Notes under the pieces: model-generated
Database searches by the model: none
What the model was told of the DNA's origin: nothing
Seen by the model: the letters and a program-made list of their open reading frames with translations, nothing else
Translations under genes and position numbers: made by a program
Source of the DNA: DASPSM01 sp963800135
GTDB taxonomy: Bacteria; Planctomycetota; Planctomycetia; Planctomycetales; Planctomycetaceae
Assembly (NCBI GenBank): GCA_963800135.1
Contig: CAWCZR010000004.1
Span: 620,001 to 684,000 of the forward strand
Direction of reading: 5' to 3'
DNA length: 64,000 nucleotides
In this document: in pieces, positions 40,548 through 49,860 of the stretch
Layout of the letters: each line of letters opens with the position of its first letter
Numbering within the stretch: position 1 is the stretch's first letter

Positions 40548-42165
40548 GAAACGCCGGCGCGGGCGCCGGCTCCAGTCCGTGCTTGTGGATCGCTTCGAGC
40601 GACTGCTCGGCGGCTTCCCGCACGCGCGGGCTCTGGTCGTTAAACAGGGCGCTCAGTCCCGCCACGACTTCGGCGTTCGGCAAGTCGGCCAACACTTCGG
40701 CCGCGGTTCGCCGCACCTGGGTGTCGGCATCCGACAGCATCATCAGCAAGGACGATTGCACTTCATGCGCCAGGCCCAATTGTCGGGCCGCGCGGGCCGC
40801 CCGAATCCGCCGGCGACGAATCGGATTATTCAGCTCGGCCACCAGCTTCTGATGACAATCGGGATCGATCTTCTGCACCAGTCTGCCCGCCTGCGCGCAG
40901 ACCTTCGGGTCGAGATGGTCGAAAATGCTCAAAAGCAAATCCAGGTTGAAGCTGTTGAGTTCGCCCCGCGCCGCTTCGCGTACCGCAGCCAGCGGGCTGT
41001 CGAGCCGCTCGATCAGGAGCTTCAGCGCTTCGGGAACTCCCTGGGCCCGCAGCTGGCTGGTGGCCCACGCCTGGACGTCTTCTTCTTCGGAATCGAGGCT
41101 GTCGAACAGGATGCCGCGCACGCAGGCGGGCTCGGCCGATTCGAGCACGGCGCCGGCGGCCAACCGTCCCTGCACGCTGCCGTGCAGCAGGATCCATTTG
41201 TGGACCGCGATTTTTTCATCGTGGGCCAGGCCGGTCGCCTGGACGAATGCCACGAGTTGTTCGTGCAGGCTGGGCGGAACGGCCGTCAGGGGCAGCAGTC
41301 GACGCGTGATCCAGTCGACACGAACGAGCTGCTTGAAATTCTTCTGCTGGTTCTCGTTGAGCCGCTTGGGAAACTCGCGGAGCACAAAGGAGATGAACTC
41401 CGCATCCGAACGCTGCTCAAAGGCTTCAATTGCCTTGGCAATCGGATAGTTGTGCTTCATGAACTCCATCAAGAGCCGCATCACGCCCGGGTGCGTGCTC
41501 GACATCAGCAGGTAGCCGGCCAGGTCCCGGCAGGACTGCACGTTTTGCAACAGCGCTTTGCGGACGGCAAACGTGTCCGGATCGCCCAGCACCAGGATCG
41601 ATTCCAGCATTTCGGCCTTGCACGAGAGCGACTCGAACTGGTTGCAGGCCCCGTCGAGCGCCGAAAGCACGGTCTGCCGCACCTGCGGCAAGCTGCGTTG
41701 GAAGCGATCGCCGCCGACCCGCCGTCCGCCCCCCAAATGCAGGTGCTCGTACAGCCGGTTGACCAGGCTTTGCAGCGTCTGACTGGCTTCGGCATGGTCC
41801 GGGTCGTCCGGCTTGAGCAGGATTTGCGCGAGGGTGGCTGCCTGGTCGTAGCACTCGGCCGCGGTCACGACCTCCATGGCATGAACCCGGAGCTCGGCGT
41901 CCCCGTGCAGCAGGCACTGGCGCAGGGTGCCCGAAAGGCGGAGCCCCTGGTCGTGGAGCAGGCGTCGCCCGGTCGCCGTGAGCGCCGGCAACCGCCGAAT
42001 GACCTCGGTCTGGCAGCGGGTGGTCCCCCGTCTGAGCAGGCCGACGACGGCCCGCTCGTGGATGGCCGCATACTTCGAGTCAAGTGCCCCGATCAAAAGC
42101 TCGACGGCTGCGGTCGCCTTGCTCTCGGCCAGCAGCTCAAAGGTTTTGACTAGGGGATCGGCCAT
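40534..42165 (-). CDS. HEAT-repeat protein
   Basis: This 543-residue, fully helical cytosolic protein has HEAT/armadillo-type repeats at both ends (ALDSKYAAIHERAVVGLL; ADTQVRRTAAEVLADLP; DQSPRVREAAEQSLEAI) and less regular helices between. There are no catalytic motifs; it probably scaffolds protein-protein contacts. ATG 42165. It overlaps the membrane-protein gene downstream by 14 bases, which suggests a membrane-tethered pair. Confidence 0.8.
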   Translation of the reverse strand: MADPLVKTFELLAESKATAAVELLIGALDSKYAAIHERAVVGLLRRGTTRCQTEVIRRLPALTATGRRLLHDQGLRLSGTLRQCLLHGDAELRVHAMEVVTAAECYDQAATLAQILLKPDDPDHAEASQTLQSLVNRLYEHLHLGGGRRVGGDRFQRSLPQVRQTVLSALDGACNQFESLSCKAEMLESILVLGDPDTFAVRKALLQNVQSCRDLAGYLLMSSTHPGVMRLLMEFMKHNYPIAKAIEAFEQRSDAEFISFVLREFPKRLNENQQKNFKQLVRVDWITRRLLPLTAVPPSLHEQLVAFVQATGLAHDEKIAVHKWILLHGSVQGRLAAGAVLESAEPACVRGILFDSLDSEEEDVQAWATSQLRAQGVPEALKLLIERLDSPLAAVREAARGELNSFNLDLLLSIFDHLDPKVCAQAGRLVQKIDPDCHQKLVAELNNPIRRRRIRAARAARQLGLAHEVQSSLLMMLSDADTQVRRTAAEVLADLPNAEVVAGLSALFNDQSPRVREAAEQSLEAIHKHGLEPAPAPAFLGTR

Positions 42166-42539
42166 CGAGATGTCTGCCCATCTCTAATAAAGGGGGGCCG
42201 AACGGCCGAAAACGAGGGCTTGGCCGAAGCGCCCGATCGCGCCTCTCGGTATCGATCTTTCCGCGGATCGCCTTCACACAGAAGCCCTCCGGGAGACGTG
42301 AAGACCCCGAATGACAAACGATTTGCGGCATCCGTCGACCCTACCGCCCCGGCACGAAAGAACTCCTCATTTAGGAACGCGCTCATGTATGTGAACAATC
42401 GATCACTATTGGAGATTAAGGCCGCTTGACCGGTCGTTTGGCCGCCGTTAACGTATCAACGAACGTGCATGGTTGATCCGCGCTTGCGACGGATTGCAAG
42501 CCCCGACGGAACTCACTCCGAAACGGATTTCGCTCAGTC
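42166..42539. other. Divergent promoter region
   Basis: These 374 bases separate the divergent HEAT-repeat gene and the DUF1549 gene and must hold both promoters. A GGCC-aac-GGCC-type short stem lies near 42197-42209, and an AT-richer patch (about 42360-42420) may be the promoter of one side. No reading frame or RNA was recognised. Confidence 0.45.
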
Positions 42540-45218
42540 ATGTCCCGTCGCCCCGCCCCGACCGGCAGTTTTTGCCGATTTTTCGCCCTCCTTCGCCAGA
42601 TGCCAATGGCGTTCCTATTGCTTGCTCTCGCTGCCGGGATGGCGAGTTCCTTGCCGGCCGATTCCGGCGGGACGCTGCACGAGCGAATCGACGCCCTGCT
42701 AACGGAGGTCGAGGCGGGCGCCCCGTCCCCCCTTTGCAGCGACGCGGAGTTCCTCCGCCGGCTGTCGATCGATCTGCTCGGCTCCCTGCCGTCGGCCGAC
42801 GAAACTCGCCGCTTTCTAGCGGATCCGTCGCCCCACAAACGGAGCTACCTGGTGGGCCGGCTGCTCGAGCACCCGCGGTACGCGGTCCACATGGCCCGCA
42901 CCTTCGACGTGATGCTCTTGGAACGACGCAATACCGAGGGAATCAAACAAGAAGACTGGGAGCGGTACCTCTTCGACTCGTTCCTGACAAACAAGCCCTA
43001 CGATCAGCTGGCCCGCGAAATCCTCACGGCTGATGGGGCCGATCCCAAGACCCGGCCGGCGGTCAAGTTCTACCTGGAGCGGACCGGCGATCCGAATCTG
43101 CTTACCCGGGACGTCGGCCGCATCTTCTTCGCCCGTGACCTGCAGTGTTGCCAGTGCCACGATCACCCGCTGATCGAGCACTATCGCCAAGCCGACTATT
43201 ACGGACTGTTCGCCTTCCTGCAGCGAGGTTATCTCACGCTCGATCCGACCAATCCCGCGAACAAGAACAAGCCAGTCTATTTTGGCGAAAAGGCGGAAGG
43301 GGCAGCCCCCGCCACGTTTCAGTCCGTCTTCGACCCCAAGAAAGCCAAGCACGGGACGCGTCCCAAATTGCCAGGCGAGACTGAGATCGACGAGCCTTAT
43401 TACCCGGTCGGCACCGAATACAAGCCGGCGACGGCGGACGCCGCCTATCCGCTGCCCAAGTACAGCCGGCGTGCGCGGCTGGCGGACGAAATTCTGGAAA
43501 AAGGCAACCCGGCCTTTCGGCGGAACATTGTCAATCGGCTGTGGGCTCACATGCTCGGACAGGGGCTGTTCGAGCCGGTCGATCTCGACCATCCCGATAA
43601 TCCGCCGGCCTGCCCCGCGTTGCTCAACTTGCTGGCCGACGAATTTCGCTCGATGGGATACGACGTCAAAGTCTTCCTCCGCGAGATCGCGCTGACCGCG
43701 GCCTACCAGCGTTCCGTCGAGCTGCCGCTCGACCCAGCTCGCGGGACCGATTCGCCGGCCGTCCTGCGTCAGCGCTACGAATCCGAGCAGGGGCGACTGG
43801 CGGCGTCCGTCAAGAGTCTGGAAACGCAAATCAAATCGGCCGAGGCGACGTTGGCCCCCCTCCGCAAAGCAGCCGACGCCGTGGGTGAAGAGCTGACTAA
43901 CGCCGAGACCAAGGCGCAAGAAACGAAGAAGGCGTTTGACACGGCCTCCGAAGCGCTCAACAAAACGCGGGCCGACGCCGACGCGCGTCAGTTTGCGGCT
44001 CAGGCTCTAGCTGAGGCGGCGGCGAAAACGCGGGCCGCGCTCAAGGCCCTGCCGACTGAAACCACGCTGATCGACGCGGCCACGAAATTCGCCGCGCGTT
44101 CTGCTGCTCTGGCCGCGGAAGTGACGAAGCTACGAGCCACGCAGAAGACGCAAAACGTCGCATTCAAGGCCACTCAGCGCCGCCTGGAAGGCGATCAACA
44201 GAAGCTCGCCGCGATAGCGGTCCGACTGTCGACGGCTCAGACTCGTTACACGCCGTTCGCGCGGCAGCTGACCAACGCGATTGCGCGTCGTCAGAGCATT
44301 CTTTCACGGATCAATTCGCTCAAGCAGGCGGCTAATGCGGCCAAAGCGGTCGAAAGTTACGCGGCACGGCGAGCGGCAGCCGCCGCGGCAGTCCACGTCG
44401 CCGAGGAAGCGCGATCTCGGCAGCACCTGATGCGGCAGCTCGTCGACGTCCGCGTCTCGCTCGTCTCCGCCCGCGCGAACCAAGCCACGCTCGCGAGGCA
44501 GTTCCTTCAAGACGATGCGGCCCACGGCAGCGCAACAACCACTGGTTACACCGACGAACGATCGAACACCGACCTGGAGACGGCCAAGCAGGCGCTCGCG
44601 CAGGCCGATCGCGATTTGGCCGCGGCGGAGAGCCGGGCGCGTTCGAGCGCGGCCGCGGCCGATTCGGAGTTGGCCGTCGTCTGCAAGCACTGGTCGACGC
44701 GCTTCTCCGCGGCCGGACTGAAACCGCTGTCGCCCGAACAACTGGCCTGGAACGTATTGCAGGTGCTGGGCGTCACCGACCAGCAGCGCGCGGCGGTCGA
44801 GGCCGAGCTGCGTAAGAAAAACTTGCCGATCGCGCCGGCCCTGCTCGAATGGGAAACCGATCAAAAACTCAAAGGGCCGATCGCGCGATTTGTCGGCCTG
44901 TTCGGAGCAGCGGCCGGCCAGCCGCAGCGAGGCTTCTTCGCCACGGTCGATCAGGCCTTGTTCTTCGCCAACGGAGGCGAGCTGCGCAGTTGGCTGGCTC
45001 CCGCGTCGGGAAATTTGAGCGACCGGCTGCTGAAGTTGGACGAACCGCGCGAGTTGGCTGACCAACTGTACCTCAACGTCGTCGCCCGGCGGCCGTTGCC
45101 GGAAGAGTCGGCGGAGATCGAACGTTATCTTGCCGAGCGTCCCAAGGACCGGGCCGCGGCGGTGCAAGAAATTGTGTGGGCGCTGCTGGCGTCGAGCGAA
45201 TTTCGATTTAACCACTAA
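42540..45218 (+). CDS. DUF1549/DUF1553 protein with long coiled-coil insertion
   Basis: This 892-residue exported protein has ATG 42540 and an N-terminal hydrophobic segment (MAFLLLALAAGMASS). DUF1549 (about residues 50-245) carries a CxxCH heme-type motif in QCCQCHDHPL at about residue 202. The first part of DUF1553 follows (RRNIVNRLWAHMLGQGLFEPVDD-like segment, YDVKVFLREIALTAAYQRS). Residues about 410-700 are then a long Ala/Lys/Glu coiled coil with no Pro. The end resumes DUF1553 (LSDRLLKLDEP, LYLNVVARRPLPEE). It is first in a three-gene set with DUF1501 and WD40. The family is known only as a planctomycete hallmark; its function is unproven. Confidence 0.88.
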   Translation: MSRRPAPTGSFCRFFALLRQMPMAFLLLALAAGMASSLPADSGGTLHERIDALLTEVEAGAPSPLCSDAEFLRRLSIDLLGSLPSADETRRFLADPSPHKRSYLVGRLLEHPRYAVHMARTFDVMLLERRNTEGIKQEDWERYLFDSFLTNKPYDQLAREILTADGADPKTRPAVKFYLERTGDPNLLTRDVGRIFFARDLQCCQCHDHPLIEHYRQADYYGLFAFLQRGYLTLDPTNPANKNKPVYFGEKAEGAAPATFQSVFDPKKAKHGTRPKLPGETEIDEPYYPVGTEYKPATADAAYPLPKYSRRARLADEILEKGNPAFRRNIVNRLWAHMLGQGLFEPVDLDHPDNPPACPALLNLLADEFRSMGYDVKVFLREIALTAAYQRSVELPLDPARGTDSPAVLRQRYESEQGRLAASVKSLETQIKSAEATLAPLRKAADAVGEELTNAETKAQETKKAFDTASEALNKTRADADARQFAAQALAEAAAKTRAALKALPTETTLIDAATKFAARSAALAAEVTKLRATQKTQNVAFKATQRRLEGDQQKLAAIAVRLSTAQTRYTPFARQLTNAIARRQSILSRINSLKQAANAAKAVESYAARRAAAAAAVHVAEEARSRQHLMRQLVDVRVSLVSARANQATLARQFLQDDAAHGSATTTGYTDERSNTDLETAKQALAQADRDLAAAESRARSSAAAADSELAVVCKHWSTRFSAAGLKPLSPEQLAWNVLQVLGVTDQQRAAVEAELRKKNLPIAPALLEWETDQKLKGPIARFVGLFGAAAGQPQRGFFATVDQALFFANGGELRSWLAPASGNLSDRLLKLDEPRELADQLYLNVVARRPLPEESAEIERYLAERPKDRAAAVQEIVWALLASSEFRFNH

Positions 45219-45236
45219 GACGCCGATCTGCCGGAC

Positions 45237-46544
45237 ATGGAGAAAGTCATGTTGTGCGATTACGCGTGCCGCTCGGTCGATCATCGGATGGCCCGCCGAG
45301 ACTTTTTGGGCGATCTGGCGGGCGGAATGGCTGCCGGGCTGGGAGCCGCGGGCGGGCTGGGTGTGCTGACGCGTCCGGCCGCCGCCGCGCAGTTGAGCAA
45401 GGAACAAAAGAGCGTCATCTGCATCTACCTGAACGGCGGAGCGAGCCAGCTGGAGACGTGGGATCCCAAACCCAAGACCGACACCGGTGGACCGTTCCGG
45501 GCCATTCCCACCTCCGTGCCGGGGGCGCATATCTCCGAACTGTTGCCGCAGACCGCGCGGGTGATGCATCACCTGGCGCTCATCCGGAGCATCAACACCA
45601 ACGAGTTCGATCACGGTCGGGGACTGTACTGCATGCTGCACGGCCGCAAGCAGACGCCCGCCTCTGAATATCCCGAGTTGGGCGCTGTCGCCGCCCGGGC
45701 GCTCGCGCCGGAGGACAGCGGACTGCCCGGTCACGTGAAGATCTACCCCGGCGGCACCGGCGGTCGCAGCGCCGATTCGGCGTACCTCGGTCCCAAGTAC
45801 TCGAGCGTCGCCCTCGGAGGCGGGCCGCCGGATAACTCCCGCCGGCCCGCCGGCCTGAGTGACGCCGCCGATCTGCAGCGGCAGCGGCTCCGCCGATCGA
45901 TCGACGCCCGTTTTGCCCAGCGCCGCCGCACGGCAATGACCGACGCCTATACGCAGAATTACGAGCAGGCGCTCGACCTGATGAAGCGCCGCGACGTGTT
46001 CGACGTCACTAAAGAGCCGGCGGCGCAACTCGAACGCTACGGCAAGCACGACTTCGGTCGCCACTGCCTGCTCGCTCGCCGACTGGTCGAGCACGGCGTG
46101 ACCTACGTGCAAGTCTTTCACACCAACTACGACACCCACAACGAAAACTTCAACTTCCACATGCAGCAGCTCGGCGAGTTTGACGGTGCGTTCGCCACGC
46201 TGGTCACCGACCTCGTCGAGCGGGGAATGTGGCGCAATACGCTGGTAGTCGTGCTGTCTGAGTTCGGCCGCACGCCAACCATCAACCAGTTCTACGGACG
46301 CGATCACTGGGCGACCGCGTGGTCAATTTGCCTGGGCGGCGCGAAAGTCCATCCGGGCGCCGTCTACGGCAAGACGAATGCCAACGGCACCGCCGTTGTC
46401 GATAAGCAGGTCGATCACGCCAACCTGTTTCACACGTACCTGGCGGCGGTCGGCCTGGATACGACGACTTCCTTCGACGTCGCCGGCCGCGAGTTGCCGA
46501 TGGCCGACCCGGCCTCGAAGCCGATCGAGGAATTGGTGGCGTAA
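45237..46544 (+). CDS. DUF1501 family protein, Tat-exported
   Basis: This 435-residue protein has ATG 45237, 18 bases after the DUF1549 stop. A Tat signal (MARRDFLGDLAGGMAAGLG) starts at about residue 18. The DUF1501 core has LNGGASQLETWDPKP, SINTNEFDHGRGLYCM, VVVLSEFGRTP and GRDHWATAWSI, which recall the alkaline-phosphatase/sulfatase superfamily, so a hydrolase role on a phosphate or sulfate ester is a reasonable inference. DUF1549/DUF1553 and DUF1501 genes are almost always neighbours in planctomycetes. Confidence 0.9.
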   Translation: MEKVMLCDYACRSVDHRMARRDFLGDLAGGMAAGLGAAGGLGVLTRPAAAAQLSKEQKSVICIYLNGGASQLETWDPKPKTDTGGPFRAIPTSVPGAHISELLPQTARVMHHLALIRSINTNEFDHGRGLYCMLHGRKQTPASEYPELGAVAARALAPEDSGLPGHVKIYPGGTGGRSADSAYLGPKYSSVALGGGPPDNSRRPAGLSDAADLQRQRLRRSIDARFAQRRRTAMTDAYTQNYEQALDLMKRRDVFDVTKEPAAQLERYGKHDFGRHCLLARRLVEHGVTYVQVFHTNYDTHNENFNFHMQQLGEFDGAFATLVTDLVERGMWRNTLVVVLSEFGRTPTINQFYGRDHWATAWSICLGGAKVHPGAVYGKTNANGTAVVDKQVDHANLFHTYLAAVGLDTTTSFDVAGRELPMADPASKPIEELVA

Positions 46545-46582
46545 GTCGGCAGCGAAATCAAACCTTCGAGCTGGCAGCGAAC

Positions 46583-47575
46583 ATGAAAGCCAATCCTCAG
46601 CAGATGCGGGTGACGCAGCAGTGGGCCTGCGCGGCGCCGTTGATTGCCTGCCGGTTTGATCCCTCCGGCGAGTTTGTCTTCGCCAGCACCGAGGACTACA
46701 CGGTGCAGCGATGGCGAATGACGGACGGGCACAAAATCTCGTATCCCGTCGCTCACGAGAGTTGGGTCGGGGCGCTCGCCTTTGTCGACAAGGGCAAAAC
46801 GCTCGTGACCGGCGGATACGACGGCCGCATCCTCTGGTGGCCGGTTACCGGCGACAAGCCGCAGCCCCTGCGCGCAATCGATGCACACGCCGGCTGGGTG
46901 AGGACGCTGGCCGTCAGCCCGGACGGCAAGTGGATTGCCTCGGGCGGCAACGACCAACGCGTGAAGGTGTGGAACGCGGCGGACGGCAAGCTCGTGCGCG
47001 AGTTGGTCGGCCACGCCAGCCACGTTTACTGCGTCTTCTTTCATCCCAGCGGCGCGCTCCTCTCGGGCGACCTCAAGGCCGAGCTGCGGCAATGGGATGT
47101 GGCCACCGGAAAAACCGTCCGCACCTTCGACGCCAAGGCCCTGCATGCGTACGAACCGGGAGAGCGCGTCGACTACGGAGGCGTGCGGACCCTGGCACTC
47201 ACGAGCGACGGGCAACATTTGGTGGCCGCCGGCCTCTTCAATGGTTCGAACCCGCTCGGGGCCGTTAACGAAGCGCTCGTGCTCCGCTTTGCCTGGCGCG
47301 ATCAGAAAAAAGTCCGCCAGCACCTCGTTCCAGGCATCCAATCGCTCGTGTGGCGCGTCATTGCGCATCCGGAAGGATTTCTCCTCGGCGGCTGTGCCGG
47401 CACCAGCGGCGGCTTTATCGCCTGCTGGAAGGAGGATGCCGACAAGGATTTCTTCCGTTTTCAGCTGCCGACCGTCGTCCGCGATCTCGACCTGCATCCG
47501 GACGGCCTGCGCCTGGCCGCGGCCCAGTACGACAAGCAGTTGCGGATCGTGACGATGGCGCCCAAGCCGGCTTAA
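46583..47575 (+). CDS. WD40-repeat protein
   Basis: This 330-residue, single seven-bladed propeller has WD40 signatures: IACRFDPSGEFVFAS, VTGGYDGRILWWPV, LAVSPDGKWIASGGNDQ, VKVWNAADGKLV and LDLHPDGLRLAAA. No signal peptide is visible, unlike its two exported partners. ATG 46583 lies 38 bases after the DUF1501 stop, and the hairpin at 47569-47596 ends the unit. Probably a protein-protein interaction partner of the DUF1549/DUF1501 pair. Confidence 0.88.
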   Translation: MKANPQQMRVTQQWACAAPLIACRFDPSGEFVFASTEDYTVQRWRMTDGHKISYPVAHESWVGALAFVDKGKTLVTGGYDGRILWWPVTGDKPQPLRAIDAHAGWVRTLAVSPDGKWIASGGNDQRVKVWNAADGKLVRELVGHASHVYCVFFHPSGALLSGDLKAELRQWDVATGKTVRTFDAKALHAYEPGERVDYGGVRTLALTSDGQHLVAAGLFNGSNPLGAVNEALVLRFAWRDQKKVRQHLVPGIQSLVWRVIAHPEGFLLGGCAGTSGGFIACWKEDADKDFFRFQLPTVVRDLDLHPDGLRLAAAQYDKQLRIVTMAPKPA

Positions 47576-47596
47576 GGCGCGCTAAGCCGCTTTTTT
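47569..47596 (+). terminator. Intrinsic terminator at the convergent stops
   Basis: GGCTTA (47569-47574) pairs with TAAGCC (47583-47588); GC and then six T (47591-47596) follow. The hairpin spans the stop codons of both convergent genes: the TAA of the WD40 gene and the TAG of the minus-strand gene at 47582, whose last lysine codons are the T-run in reverse. Confidence 0.6.
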
Positions 47597-48121
47597 CAGC
47601 AGCGAGCTGACGACGTCGGGCGCGCGGCCGATGATCTGAGCGATCTCGGCGACGCTGAAGCCGGCCTCGTTCAGGTGGCCCACCATTTCGACTTGGGCGG
47701 GCGGAACGCTTTTTTCCGGCGAGCTTGGTGCTGCGGTGGCGCTCTTCGGTCGCGGCTCCGAGTAGTGGGTGACGTCGGGTTGCCGCGTCGAGCCGCCGTC
47801 AGAGAGCTGCAGCTGATTCAGGATTGTCGAGAGCCGCACAATCTCGCGATCGCCGGCGACCACCAGGCTGTCCAACTGCAGGGCGCGGGTTTCCATGCGG
47901 GCTTCGACTTCGCGGGCAAAGTCGTGCAGCCTGACCTCGAGATGGGCGATGCGGCCCTCGGCCCGGGCTTGGGCTCGTTCGTTTTCTTCGGTTTCGGCGC
48001 CGGAGGTCGACTTGCCCGCGGCGCCGCCGCCGAACGTGCGCCACAACACCCCGCCGCCGCAGGCGAGGATTGTGATTAGAAGTACCCACTCCAACACGCT
48101 GATGTTCGTGGCCAGTAGCAT
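47582..48121 (-). CDS. Membrane-anchored coiled-coil protein with HTH-like end
   Basis: This 179-residue protein starts at ATG 48121 (MLLATNISVLEW); the TTG two codons upstream is less likely. An N-terminal membrane segment (VLLITILACGGGVLW) is followed by a charged coiled coil (RAQARAEGRIAHLEVRLHD), a Pro/Ser linker and a short helix-turn-helix-like end (HLNEAGFSVAEIAQIIG). I do not recognise the family. The end resembles sigma-factor-type HTHs but is too short to prove DNA binding. Confidence 0.68.
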   Translation of the reverse strand: MLLATNISVLEWVLLITILACGGGVLWRTFGGGAAGKSTSGAETEENERAQARAEGRIAHLEVRLHDFAREVEARMETRALQLDSLVVAGDREIVRLSTILNQLQLSDGGSTRQPDVTHYSEPRPKSATAAPSSPEKSVPPAQVEMVGHLNEAGFSVAEIAQIIGRAPDVVSSLLKKAA

Positions 48122-48172
48122 TGGCAATTCCTTTCGCCCGTGCCTGGCGAGGCGGCACTTGTCGACGACCGA

Positions 48173-49490
48173 CTAACCGTGTCCGTGATCGTGTGAATGT
48201 TTTTGAGCCGAATCGTGCGAGTGATCATGCCCATGATCATGGGAATGGTCGTGTGAATGATCGTGCGAATGGCCGTGATCGTGCGCGGGTCCGGCAGGCG
48301 GCGCGTCTGCCGCGTCGGTGACCTGCGAGAGATCGCAGCTGCTCTCGGCCGCCCGGTAAACCTCGCGGAGCGGCACGCCAGCCGCCGCGGCCACCCGCGC
48401 AGTCCTCAAATTCAGGTGTGAACACCGGCGATTGGCCGCTGCGCCAGCCGAGCTTGCCGCGGACGGGCCCCCACGGCGTCGTGACTGTATGTTCGCGCCG
48501 CGACCGCTTGGAACGCTCCATCCGCGAGCGGCGGATGCCGAAGGTCGCCGTCTCGTCGAACAGAATGGCTTCGAGCTTGTCGGCGTCGGCCGGCCGCGCG
48601 ATGACGGTCAGCAGCGTACCCGGCCGGTCCTTTTTCATTTGAATGGCCGCGGAAAAGACGTCGAGCGCGCCGGCTTCCAGCAGGCGTCGCTTCGCGTAGC
48701 CGATGATTTCAGCGGAAACGTCGTCGAGATTGGTTTCCAACAGCGTCACCGAGTCGCTGTCGGCCGGGGTTTCAGCCGTACCGACGAAGAGTCGCAACAG
48801 GTTGGCGCGCTCTGGAAAATCCTTGGTCCCCGCGCCGTAGCCGATCGATTGGATGGTCATCTCGGGCAGCGGTCCAAAGCGGTCGACGAGCGTTTTGAGG
48901 ATGGCCGCTCCGGTAGGCGTCGTCAGCTCGGCATCGATCGGCACGTCGACCAGCGGCATGCCCTTGAGCAGTTCGGCGGTTCCCGGCGTGGGCACGGTGC
49001 AGATGCCGTGGGCGATCGACACTTGCCCGCGGCCGGTCGGAATGCGGCTGGCGACGATCTGATCGGCGCCCAGCACGTCAAAGCCGACAGCCGCTCCGAC
49101 AATGTCGACGATCGAATCGATGGCCCCGACTTCGTGAAAGTGAATTTTGTCGACAGTCATGCCGTGCACGCGAGCCTCGGCGGCGGCCACGGCGCCAAAG
49201 ATCCGCAGGGCCAGGTCGCGCTGCGCCGGCGTCAAACCGCGTGCCTTGTCGATCAGGGCCTGAATGTCGGACAGGTGACGATGCGCGTGCTGCTCGGGAT
49301 GTTCGACCCGCACGTACGTCGCTCGAAAGCCGCCCTTGATCACCGTTTGCGTGACCAGTTTGACGCCTTCCAAGCCCAAGGAATCGACGGCCGCCCGGAG
49401 GATGGCCTGATCGACGCCGGCGTCGATCAGGGCGGCGAGCGTCATGTCGCCGCTGATGCCGGTCGAGCAATCGAGATAGGCAATCCGCAC
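48173..49490 (-). CDS. larC: Nickel insertion protein LarC with His-rich tail (frameshifted)
   Basis: LarC is the CTP-dependent nickel insertase that completes the nickel-pincer cofactor of lactate racemase and related enzymes. ATG 49490 gives the typical opening IAYLDCSTGISGDMTLAALID, then HFHEVGAIDSIVDIVGAA, PTPGTAELLKG, TPTGAAIL and LLETNLDDVSAEIIGYA. Near 48398-48406 the frame shifts: FTPEFEDCA continues correctly as RVAAAAGVPLREVYRAA in another frame. The true end is a tail of about 35 residues of HDHGHSHD-type repeats, a likely nickel store. LarC of Lactobacillus is known to use programmed frameshifting, but at a different place. No larA, larB or larE is in the window. Confidence 0.87.
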
Positions 49491-49860
49491 GGGACTCTCT
49501 TTCAGAGCGGCGCGGCTTGTGGCCGCGAGGGGCGGGAATTCTAGTCCTGCGGTCAGGCCCGGCCAAGGTCAACCCGACTTGCCGCAGCTTCCGGTTTTAA
49601 CCGGCCCCCGCGCGATCCTGCAACAGGCGACGGTGCGGAGCTACGAAACGCTTGGCGCGCGAAGTTGGCGAGGTCGATCGCGCCGCCGACGGCATAACGT
49701 TCAGCCGCCGCAGGGATTCCGATCGGCAGATTTGAGCGTTTGGGCTGCCGGGCGTCGTGTTCGACTTTTTCGTCTGAATCGATTGCAACGATTCTTACGA
49801 TAATAAGGACTGGCGCGCGGCTTGCCCGAAAGATCCCGCCGCGCCACCAGGGGCCAATGC
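49491..49860 (+). promoter_or_regulatory. Intergenic region with palindrome half-site
   Basis: These 370 bases lie between the divergent larC and ykgJ starts. ATTCTTACGA at 49791-49800, continued by TAATAAGG, matches the left half of the perfect palindrome at 58531-58550. A TTGCAA lies about ten bases before it. The half-site is about 60 bases upstream of the ykgJ start, where an operator or promoter element is expected. No gene was seen in the stretch. Confidence 0.45.

Noticed and set aside
48398..48406. Programmed frameshift claimed for LarC.
   Set aside because: No slippery heptamer is visible, and many unrelated genes here have the same defect, so an assembly indel is the simpler reading.
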